From Tausonia pullulans (Eukaryota > Basidiomycota > Tremellomycetes > Cystofilobasidiales > Mrakiaceae), in the NCBI GenBank assembly GCA_951802195.1, contig OX637635.1, forward strand, positions 1 to 64,000: a stretch of DNA of 64,000 nucleotides, in the 5' to 3' direction. The notes under the pieces were generated by a model. The model saw nothing but the letters and a program-made list of their open reading frames with translations. It made no database searches and was not told the origin of the DNA. Numbering within the stretch: position 1 is the first letter of the stretch; every line of letters starts with the position of its first letter. Position numbers and translations under genes: made by a program. This document shows positions 10,003 through 19,911 of the stretch, piece by piece.

Positions 10003-12469
10003 ATGTCGACCGTCGTTCGCACCGAAGAGTCCCTTAGTCGGGGCGCAGCCTCAGTCAAAGACGAGTCGCGTCTGGAGCGGCTCGGCTATGAGCAAGAGCT
10101 CAAGCGCTCCTTCTCCATGCTCGAGACATTCGGCATTGCTTTCAGGTGCGGCCTGCTCTTTCAATGACCCCCGGACAGGGCGCTGGCTGACTTAATGAAA
10201 TAACTTTTCCGTTCCCAGCATTATGTGAGCCTAACGCCTCGGCCTCTTTCATGGTTCGGATAATAAGCTGACCAAATCCCACTTTATGCGATCCTCCTGC
10301 CTCCAGGGGTGTTCTGCCGTCCATTGCGTCGACCATCTTCTATTCCCTACCCTACGGCGGTCCTGTCAGCATGATTTGGGGATGGGTGATCTCGGCCTCG
10401 TTCATCGTGACCATTGGCCTCGCCATGTCCGACCTGGCGTCTTCCATGCCAACCTCAGGAGGTGCGCCGCAACCCTAACTCAGCCAGCCCATAGCTCTGA
10501 CTATCTGGACCTTCACCCTCATTTCCTCGCCCCAGGCCTCTACTACTGGACTCACGCACTCTCGCCACCAAAATACCGTAACTTCCTCAGCTGGTTCGTC
10601 GCCTGTAAGTCCATCCCTGCGCTGCTTGCCCGCCGCCAAAAGCGCATGCCTGATTATGAATCCCTCAGACAACTCGTTTCTCGGCAACGTCGCCGCCACT
10701 TGCTCACTCGGCTGGGCCTGCTCGGGGATTTTCTTCGCCGGAGTCACACTCCAGAATCCAGATTTTTCTCCGAGCGCCGGTGCGACCTTTGGACTCTTTG
10801 TCGGCATCCTCGTGCTCTGCGGCGTCCTTTGTGCCTACGGCACGACGTTGCTCGCCCGCCTGCAGACCCCGTCCGTCATCCTCAACGTCGTTATCTCGCT
10901 GGTCACCATCATCGGCCTGCCTATCGCCCGCCGAGGCCAGCTCAACACTGGCGCCTACAGTGAGTCCCACGCCGGTCCTCTAACATTACTGTCGCCCTGC
11001 TGACGCCCACCCTCTCTCCTGTAGCCTTCGGCCACTACGAGAACCTCACCGGCTATGTCCCGGGCTTTGCCTTCGTCCTCAGCTTCCTCTCGCCTGTCTG
11101 GACCATCTGCAGCTTCGACTGTGCCGTCTCCATCAGCGAGGAGGCCACCAACGCCTCCATCGCCGTCCCTTATGCAATCATTGGCTCCATCGTCTCTGCC
11201 GGCGGGCTCGGCACGCTCATCCTCATCATACTTAGCCTCACCAGTCCGTCCAACTTCTGCTCCCCCGGCCGGCCCCCTTCTCGGTTCCGCGCCGCTGACT
11301 TTGCGCTCTCTTTTGGCTCGCAGTGGGCCAAGACCTCGCTATGCTGAATAACACGGACCAGCCCCTAGCCCAGATCTACCTCATGGCATTTGGCAAGAAC
11401 GGAGCGACTGCCATCTGGGCCTTCATGTGCATCGCCGGTGCGTTCAAATCTTTCTATCCCTGGCCTGTACCTGCATGGCCCGTTGAACTCACACCTTTAC
11501 CTTGGCCGTCTCTCCCCCAGAATTCATGATGACGGCCTCCATCCTCTTCCCCTCGTCGCGCCAGGCGTTCGCCATGGTTCGAGATGGCGCGCTGCCCTTC
11601 TCGACCTACCTCTACAAGATCGACACTTGGAGCGGCACCCCCGCCCGCAGTGCGGCCTCTAACCTGCTTCCTTTGTTTGATGACTGCCGCTGACCGTTCC
11701 TTGCTCTCCTTGCTCTCTTCCTTAATCAGCCGTCTGGCTCATTGTTGGCTGCTGCATCCCCTTGGGAGCCCTAGGATTCGCCAACGAGGCGGCGATTAAG
11801 TGAGCTTCCGCATCTTTGCCCGTGCTATACATTGAATACTCACGGTGACCTTCTGTGGCCTCCCCGCTCACCAAGTGCTATATTTGCCCTGGCCATTCTT
11901 GGCCCCTATGTCGCCTACATGACGCCCATCGCATGCCGGCTCGTCTTCAACGAGCCTTTCTTTCCGGGGCCATTCTACCTCGGCCGCTGGTCGCGACCAA
12001 TGGCGTGGATTTCGATCGTGTGGATGGTCTTTGCCTGCATCATCTTTTGCTTGTGCGTCGCGACCTTGTCTTTCGGTCCTGTTCTACCCTCTCCGGTCAC
12101 TGATCAAGCCTTATATCCTGGCGCGAGTGCAGCCCCGCCGACGTCAACCCGGACGCCAGCTCGATGAACTACGCTGCAGTCGTCGCAGCAGGTGTCTGGG
12201 TCTTCGCCACAGCCTACTGGTTCTTCCCGGGTATCGGAGGCAAGACTTTCTTCCACGGCCCACCGTCCGAGAAGCCCGACGTCGATGTTGAGGTCGAGCA
12301 GATCATCGTCCGGCACGAGGAGGCCAAGAAGGACCGCAAGAACTCGTCGGGGCCCGATGACGAGGAGGACAGCGACGTCAAGAAGACCGCCACTTTCTCG
12401 AGCGACAATGGCGCTGCCTTCAGCAGCAGAAGCGCAGAGCAGGACAGGGCAGCGCTGAGACAGATTTGA
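10003..12469 (+). CDS. APC-superfamily permease (GABA/choline/polyamine type)
   Basis: A plasma-membrane amino acid/amine permease of the fungal Uga4/Hnm1 type. The N-terminal exon ends in SMLETFGIAFS, and the following exons give IMGVLPSIASTIFYSLPYGG, the conserved first helix of this family. Many hydrophobic segments follow, including SDLASSMPTSGGLYYW. The hydrophilic tail is acidic and lysine-rich and ends AALRQI. The start is the only ATG before the first exon. A 6-nt exon (10219-10224) is needed to join AFS to MGVL in frame. It shares a promoter with the copper amine oxidase, suggesting import of the amine substrate or of a related nitrogen source. The transported compound is unknown. 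Confidence 0.88.
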
Positions 12470-12892
12470 TTGCTCTGCCTCTCGCACGTCGGGAGCATTT
12501 CTCTGGTCCTCCTTTCCCTATGATGTCCTTTTCCTATGAACCTGCACCTTCGTTCTCGCCCAGTTGTATCCCCAATACCCCTCTGCGTATCGCGATAACC
12601 CTCCAGCTCCTAAGCTCCAGTCCCGCGACCGCGACCCAGTCTGCATAACCGACCCTGGGTCAGGCCAGGCGTACTCGCGAGTTAGGACGCCTGTAAATCA
12701 GGCCTGAAGATCGCAATCTAGTCAAGAGCTCATCTTGTCGAGGCACTATATGGAGCGAATTTTAAAGGCTGGTTGTTGCCGCGAGTTCGAGAGAGCACGT
12801 GGCATTGATACAAGGTACAACCGGTACAAGACGAAAGGGCAAACAATGGAAGTGATAAATGAAAGCATAAGAGACGGTCCCGTGCAGCGGAC
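12470..12892. other. Intergenic, convergent 3' ends
   Basis: 422 bp between the stop codons of the permease and the aldehyde dehydrogenase. I see no gene, repeat or clear terminator. Confidence 0.6.
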
Positions 12893-14997
12893 TCATAGCT
12901 TGGCAATGAGTGGCCACTCGAGGGTTTGGGTTAGGTTTGTGTGGACGGCCTTCACCTGGGTGTAGGCTTCGAGGCCATATGTGCCCAGCTCACGGCCGAT
13001 GCCGGATTGCTTAAAGCCGCCGAAAGGTGCTTGGGCATGCAGGAGGGCGTACTGGTTGATCCATACGGTGCCGGCTTCTAGCGCTGTCGAAACGCGGTGC
13101 GTCTGCCGCGTGTCGTTTGAGAAGACGGCCGCAGCGAGGCCGTACTCGGTGTCGTTGGCTACAGATGAATTGAAAAGGAAGCAGCCTAAGCGAGTCGTGC
13201 GCACATAGAGGGGGGCAAACGCAGGTAAGGACTAACCCAGCCGCAGCGCCTCCTCCTCGGTCTTGAACTTCATAACGACAACTACGGGGCCGAAGATCTC
13301 CTCGCGCACGCACTGCATGCTTGACGTGACGTCGGTGATGATAGTTGGCAGAACGTAGTAACCGTTCTTAGCCTCGTCCCAGCCGGTGCCGCCGATGTGG
13401 ATCGTTGCGCCTTCCTTCTTGGCCGTCGCGACGTAGCCGAGCACCTTGTCGCGTTGGCCCGACGAGATTAGGGGTCCAAACGAGGTTGTCTCGTCTGAAG
13501 GCAGGCCGACGCCGGTTGCCTTTGCCTTAGCCGTGAGCGAGGCGACGAATTTGTCGTAAACGGTGTCCTAGAGGGAAGGGCCGGGCATATCGTCAGCTCC
13601 ATAGAGAGAGAGACGGCAGAGAGAGAAAGGCTGGCATGTACCTGGACGAGTATCCGGCTACCAGCGCAACAGTCCTGGCCTGAGTTGAACCAGATCCCAA
13701 GCGCCGACCAGAGGGCCGCCTCCTCGAGATCAGCTGACTCAAAGACGAGCGAGGGCGACTGACGGCGCGGGAGCCAAGGAGGGTCAGCCATTGCAAAGCG
13801 CGGCCTTGAAGGGGAAAGCAAGACGGTCGCACCTTTCCGCCGAGCTCGAGCGTCACTTTCTTCAGGTTCGAGTTGGCAGCAGCAATTGAGATGCGCCGGC
13901 CGGTGACGACGCTTCCAGTGAAGGCGACCTTATCAACGTCCATGTGGCTGCACAGAGGACGTAACAAGCGTGATCATGTTTGTCAGCGAGTTGCACAGAA
14001 GCACCAGGAGTTGCAGGGGTTCGGGCATACCTCGCGATCGCATTGCCGGTCGTCGCGCCGAGGCCAGTAACGGTGTTGATAACTCCCGGCGGTATGCCGG
14101 CCTCGACCGCGAGCTCACACAGGGCAAGCGCTGTGAGCGACGACAGCTCCGACGGCTTCATGACAACGCAGCAGCCAGCGCTCAGGGCCGGCGCAACCTT
14201 CCAGGCCCACATCAGCAGGGGGTAGTTCCAGGGTATGATCTGGCCGCAGACGCCGATTGGCTCATGCAACGTGTAGACCATCTTCTCCCCAGCGAAGCAG
14301 TCGATTGTCTGGCCGTGGATCTTGTCGGCGAGGCCGGCAAAGAACCGAAGGCACGCGACGGTATCGCCGACGTCCGAGTCGAGCGCAATCTTGACGCCCT
14401 TGCCCGAGTCGAAGGACTCGAGCGAGGCCAGGTAGGCGGCATCGCGCTCAATCAGGTCGGCGAAGCGGTGAATGACTGCGCGCAAAGGAGGGGGCGAGGT
14501 GGGAGATGGAGGCTCAGCGATCAGCACCTGTTTCTTTAAGAGGCAGCACACGGCCGCCACGCAGATGTCACCGCTCGTACTGATTGCTCGGTCCGCTCCG
14601 GCGATGTTCTTGCCCCACGTCGTGCGGAATGCTCTTCTGGCAGCCTTGACGGCGTCGTCGACATCCTGCGCCGACGCGTGGGCAAAGTCGAGCACTTTCT
14701 TGCCGGTAGACGGGTCAAACGACTCGAATGTCTCGCCGGTCGACGAGGGCCGCCACTCATTGTCAACTAAGAGTTGAGGCAAGGAGCGAGAGCGGTCAGC
14801 TGAGGGGCATGTGAAGCCAAGAGAGCAGGAGAAGAGGTGGAATCACTGAATAGGGAGGTCGGGACCTTGACCGGCTTGCCGGAGGGCAGTGTGATGGTCG
14901 TGTGGGTTGAGGCGGACATGGTTCGGACGGAATGTGGCGAGCGGAGGAAGTTTCTTGGTGAGGCGAAGAGGGTCGGACGGACTACGAAGCAGGCCAT
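12893..14997 (-). CDS. Aldehyde dehydrogenase with C-terminal AKL
   Basis: NAD(P)-dependent oxidation of aldehydes to acids. Exons in order show [20 protein letters not shown], the cofactor-binding [30 protein letters not shown], the catalytic-glutamate motif VTLELGGK, the catalytic-cysteine motif [26 protein letters not shown] and [16 protein letters not shown]. All are standard for the ALDH superfamily. The protein ends EWPLIAKL: the usual C-terminus is extended by a type 1 peroxisomal signal. Two starts are possible. ATG at 14997 gives [20 protein letters not shown], basic and free of acidic residues like a mitochondrial presequence; ATG at 14919 gives [11 protein letters not shown] without it. 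It probably oxidises the aldehyde made by the amine oxidase. Confidence 0.93.
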
Positions 14998-15249
14998 GAT
15001 GATGGCTTCCTTTTGAAGGGCTGACCTGGCTGACGGTTCGGAGGGAGGCACCGGGACTGTGCGCGCTTATCCTGGCAGCGGCCTACCAACGTCAAATGGA
15101 TAAACCTCGATATACCCATCCTTTCAGCCAACAATATCAACCGGATAAACCTCGAAACACCCATCCTTTCAGCCTACGCACGACGACAACGGCCAGCCAT
15201 CATCAGCCTGCGACCTGATAGCCAACAGGTCAAGCACGACGTGCGAGAG
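14998..15249. promoter_or_regulatory. Divergent promoter with a duplicated GGATAA module
   Basis: 252 bp between the aldehyde dehydrogenase and the Zn2Cys6 gene. A 32-bp module starting GGATAAACCTCGA occurs twice (15098-15129 and 15143-15174), with the two copies 45 bp apart and differing only slightly. A third site, CTTATC (GATAAG reversed), is at 15066-15071. These are good candidates for GATA-factor or pathway-regulator binding sites. Confidence 0.6.
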
Positions 15250-18200
15250 ATGGCCAAGGAGACAAGGGCCCCCGCCGCCCGGACCCTCGCCGAAGGACCT
15301 CCTCTCCCCGCAACTCCTGACTCAGGCCGAGCTCCTGCTCTCGAGCGAGCTGAAGATGATGAGGGCCTGGCCCAAATTCCTGCGTCTCACAGCCCTGCCT
15401 CTTCATCTTCTACGGCCTTCGGAGGGAGCACGTCTGGCGCGAGAGTCGATATCGCCTCTGCGGCAGTCAAGCCCAGGCAGCGAGCATCTCGGGCGTGCGA
15501 TGCTTGCAGGGTTCGCTCACCTGCTTATCTTACTTCCGCTGCACCTTGCTGAGCGAAAGAGCTGACCACCTCAGCTTCTGTCCCCTGGGCTCACATTCTG
15601 CAGAAGAAACGCACGAGATGTGACGGTGCCGGGCCGCCCTGTGGGCCTTGCGAGGAGAACGGGTGCGCGTGCACGCCTCCAAATGCTCCAGACAGTGCTC
15701 ATCGGCTGAATGCGACTGAGATCCTCGTTCGGCAGACTCGAGTGTGTCTTCCAGAACAGCGGCAACAAGCGGCAAGTCTCACCTTTCCCACTCTCTCGCC
15801 GACCAGAGGCTGAACGCCCGCCTCGCCTGTTGATCTACGAGCAGGGGCCCTCCGAAAGGCTACCAACCGGCCTCCACTAAGAGGGCGCGCCCCAGCGCTC
15901 CCGACGCGCCTGAGCCGCCCGCGCAGGCGGCAGCACGTGACGCGTTGCTCGGCCGACGCTCGCCGGTGGCGCGAGCGCGCACTGCGACTGCGCTGCCTTC
16001 CGACGGCCGGCTCGTCACGCGCTCGCCCTCGAGCGTCCTCTCCAATGCCTTCATCGAGTGTGTGGACGTTTCCGCTGTTCGCTTTGGATTCCTCGCAACC
16101 TAGAGGCTGACCCAGCCGACGCTGACCCCTCTCCCTTAGGCACCTGCTCGCGCTGTACTTCGCGCACACCCACGTCGTCTGGCCGATCATCTACAAGCCC
16201 ATGTTTTACCACCCGCGTGTGCTGCCGGTCCTGCTGTGGTCGATCCTCGCTCTCGCCGCGTGCATCTCGCCCGCCGGTTCAGCGTCGACGCAGCGGGAGG
16301 AGATGACCGCCGACGAGCTCTTTGCCCAGGCTCAGCTCGAAACGCAGCGGTACTCGGGCGAGTCACGCATCGAGCTCGTCCAGGCTTTGGTGCTTCTTAG
16401 TCTCCGCCAGACGGGCAACGGCATGAAGTCAAGTGCGTGGAATCTCAGCGGGCAGGCATGTACGATGGCGATCGATCTTGGGCTACATAATGCGGGCCGA
16501 GTTGGCCAGAAGGCCGGAGGGGTGCGTCCATCTGTCGTATATTCACGTTTCTAGACATGTCTGGCTAACCACTGCGCAATATTCTTTTTTGCCCGCGGCA
16601 CAGGACGAGGAAGCGCGGCGGGTCTGGTGGAACTGTTACGTCCTCGACAAGACGCTGAGCGAGGAGACCGGCCGGCCCTACATCCTTCGCGGTCGCCGAT
16701 GCACGACGCCCCTTCCTTCGGTCCTAGAGCCGGACGAATTTGAGCCCTGGCCGCCGATGCTGTCGTCACACTCTCTTCCCGCGCTCTCACGTATCACGCC
16801 GACACGCGCGCACGCGCTAACGGCGTTCAACTCGACTTGCCGACTGGCGCTCATCGTCGAAAAGATCATGGACCTCGACGAGGAGGACCCGGGCCTCGAC
16901 GTGACGACGATAGGGACTGGCGCCATTGGGGATGGTAGCCCCCGGCCGGGCGGCATGAAGCAGGTCGAGGACCCCGAGATGCTGAGACTGCGGGACGTCC
17001 TGAGCGAGCAGCTCGACGAGTGGTGGATGCTCCTGCCCGAGACGGTCCAGGTTCGGAGCGACGCGACTGTCTGTCCGTTGCCGCACTTTGTCGTCAACTC
17101 TGCCGTGAGTACGACCGCTGCCTGCAGCCCTCCCCCTTTCGTTTGGCGCTGACTCTGGCCCTTTGTTTCCCTATCGCTCGTCAGTGGTACCACTCCGCCC
17201 GCATCCTCCTCCATTCGCGCTTTATTAACGCTGCAAGCCGCGAGTACGACCGGCGCTCTTCCTATGCGGCCAAGTGTTTGGGGAGCCCGCTCGATCTCCT
17301 TACCCCCGATAGCAGTTGGCGCATCTCTTCCTCGCCCGGCCCAGCGCTCGTCCGCTCTTACGGGCTGAGCCACGCGATTTGCACTGAGGCCGCCGACGAG
17401 ATTGTGAAGCTCATCAGTCTGCTCGACCGGTGGAAGTTGCTAAGCTCGTCGAGCAGCGACATCATACACCTTGTCTCGCACGCGACGTTGTGAGTCGCCC
17501 CCTTCACGTTTTGTCATCCGCCTTGACTTTCGTCCAGCGACTTGACGCCGCCGCTTGGATCCGCATGCTCGCACTCCAGGTTTCAGGTCTACAACTCGTC
17601 GCTCCCGGACGTTAGCCTCGCCAACCGGGCCAAAATAAACTTTGTCCAGTGCTGCCAATGGCTCAAAACTTTTTCGTCTTCCTGGCCGGCGGCATCACAC
17701 CATAGGACGTTCTTCGAGGGTCGTGAGTGCTGGGCCTGCTCTTACCGCGTCAGGCAACAAAGCTGATCCCTTGCGCATCCATCGCCCGCAGTTATTTCCG
17801 GCGGGCTAGACCTTTCGCCGATGAACGACAGCGATCCACACATCAACTCTGCCCTCTATTTCAACCCTCCATCCGCCGCTACGGACGATGCTAATGAGAC
17901 AGGCACCTCACCACATGCGGGTCAGCCACCGCGACCTCCACCGCTGCCGAGCTTTGGTCCGGCCACCGACCGTCCACCGCTCGCCTCCCAGCCTCCGAGC
18001 ACAACGCTCTCGCCAACGTCATTCTTCAAGACTCCAGCCTACTTCTGGAACCAGGCCGTGCCGAGCGCCATCTGGGCCGGGCTCGGCACTAGCATGGGCG
18101 CTATCGATCCAGCGGCGGTCGAGCAGCCCCCGGCCGCGGGCAGCGGGTTCGGCCAGCAGCTGGAGATGGATGACGGTGCGCAGTGCGGAAATCCCGGCGA

Positions 18201-18472
18201 CCTCCTGCAAGGCAACGCCTTGCAAGAAGTCTTGGGCGGTGCGGGAGCAGTCGAGGAAGCAGGCGGGTTTGATACGGGTATCGGCTCGACCGGCGGCGGC
18301 GGAAGTGCCGGGCAAGACGGTCAGGTCGTGTGTCTCCCCATTTCTTGCTTCGAATTCCACTACGCTGCGAGGCCGGTCCATCTGACCGACACTATCTTGC
18401 TGCCATCAGAACAACTCGGTCTACGAAGCCCTTATGTCTTACATGCTCGAATCGTCGGGCCGGTCAACCTAA
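15250..18472 (+). CDS. Zn2Cys6 transcription factor with fungal-specific domain
   Basis: DNA-binding regulator. The N-terminal part is disordered and proline/serine-rich. RASRACDACR then joins across an intron to KKRTRCDGAGPPCGPCEENG, giving the six-cysteine binuclear zinc cluster. Further exons carry the middle homology region: HLLALYFAHTHVVWPIIYKP, then FMLHTL-type helices around SILALAACIS, and the DEEARRVWWNCYVLDKTLSE signature. The tail is glycine/proline-rich. A final short exon ends MSYMLESSGRST; it joins in phase after GSAGQDGQ, so I place the stop at 18470-18472. It is divergent from the aldehyde dehydrogenase and is the obvious candidate regulator of the amine-utilisation genes. No orthologue is assigned. 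Confidence 0.85.
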
Positions 18473-18689
18473 GAAGTGGAGTTCTTTTCTGCGCTGGCTT
18501 TCGCTCCACCCCAATTTCGTCCGGTCCCCGCCTGGTCAACCCGCAATTTCCCTCAACTTCTCATGACCTTGGATCGAACGGGCACCCACACGCGTGCGAA
18601 GCAACAAATGAACGAATACGTATACGAGGGTGAGGACCAGTGCTTGGATAAGATCAAGAGCGAGGGCCGAAGTGTCAGTGGAGGGGTGG

Positions 18690-19100
18690 TACATGGACGG
18701 CGGGCGGGGTGTCTCAATTCTGTGCCTCGTCCGTCACGAACGGCTGCTGCTGTGGTTGCTGGGGCGTATGCTGTCGGCGGGGGATGTCCTGCCCCAGCGC
18801 ACCTGGATCAGCGGCGCCGTCTAGCGGGGGACCAGAAGGAGCGACCTCCCCAAAAGGCTGGGCTGCCAGCGTGGCAGCGCCGGTGAGAGGAAGTAACGCC
18901 AGATGTCCTTGACACCCTCAAGCGAGGGGATGTTCTGCTGCTGTCCCTGCGGTGGATTGCTCCTGCCCGGGCCGAGACTACTCGGGGCTTGGAGGGGATT
19001 AAGTGAGGGCTTGGGCCTCGCCAAACGGGCCGGGGGAGGCGCCTTCGTCGGCAGCAAACGACGTGCTCGGACGCGAGCCTGTGTGTTATGCAACCGCACG
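18690..19100 (-). pseudogene. 3' remnant of an unrecognised gene
   Basis: The - strand shows protein-like stretches in two frames: QQNIPSLEGVKDIWRYFLS, and a Q/P-rich tail HTPQQPQQQPFVTDEAQN ending in a stop near 18715. They look like the C-terminal end of a regulator-type protein whose 5' part would lie where the LTR begins at 19134. The frame change between them may be an unseen intron or decay. The family is not recognised. Confidence 0.35.
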
Positions 19101-19133
19101 AGAAGAAGACGGGGGCACTCAGCGGGTGGCACA

Positions 19134-19523
19134 CAGTATCAAGATCTCGCGGACTTGCTACCTCAACCCTGCGCTTGGCCAACGCGGCGCCAGTGTAGCC
19201 TTTCCCTTGCTTGTTCAGCATTCCCATTTATTTCATCCCTCCTTCTCTCATCTGTCTCACACTCTTTGCTTTCTAAACTTTCTCATCACTCCCTTGTTCT
19301 CATCACTCATCCATAAAACGCTCAGTCCATTGTAGACTTTGTTCTGCCCTCTGACTATCAGTTGGACCCGACAAACCTGCCCAAGAACTTGAAGTGAGCC
19401 CGTGTCATCTGCACCATTTCAGTTTCACTCGAACACCCGCCACTATTCTCAGTCCACTCCGTTGCCAACGACCCTTTTCTCACCTATCCTCCTTTTCCCG
19501 TGAATCTTAGGCCAATGCTAACA
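19134..19523 (+). mobile_element. Solo LTR, copia-type family (fossil)
   Basis: Nearly full-length copy with an AGATCTCGCGGACTTG left end and a TGCTAACA right end, lacking the 120-bp insertion seen at 1382-1500. It adjoins an inverted fragment of the same family. Confidence 0.75.
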
Positions 19524-19526
19524 GGG

Positions 19527-19769
19527 TGGCTGGCGACGAATGAGAAGAGAGTGGAGGACAACGAAGCAAGGAGCGTGGTTAGATGTGACGAAAGAACGAA
19601 CGAGGAAAGGGGGAATTTCTTAGCAAGGAAGCAAGACATTCCGCAGGCTCACCGCGCAGATCATTCGAAGCATATCAAGTACAATGAAAAGGCTGGAGGC
19701 ACAGGAGCGCAGGCGCGGAGGTTGTCAGGTCCAGCCAGATCCGCCGCAGTGAGTCTTCGAGATCCTGAC
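19527..19769 (-). mobile_element. Inverted LTR fragment (fossil)
   Basis: The + strand is purine-rich like the reverse complement of the LTR family and ends CTTCGAGATCCTGAC, the inverted left terminus. It lies tail to tail with the + oriented LTR at 19134-19523. Divergence is higher than in the other copies. Confidence 0.5.
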
Positions 19770-19911
19770 TTACGACCGGAGACAGTGACTCAGGAAGCAG
19801 TGGCTTTCAAAGAGGATGCACAATTGTATATCCGCACCGACGAATATGGCAAGCAAATATAAAAATACCCAAAACAATGCAGATCAGGGAAGGTTGAAAC
19901 GAGAACACACA

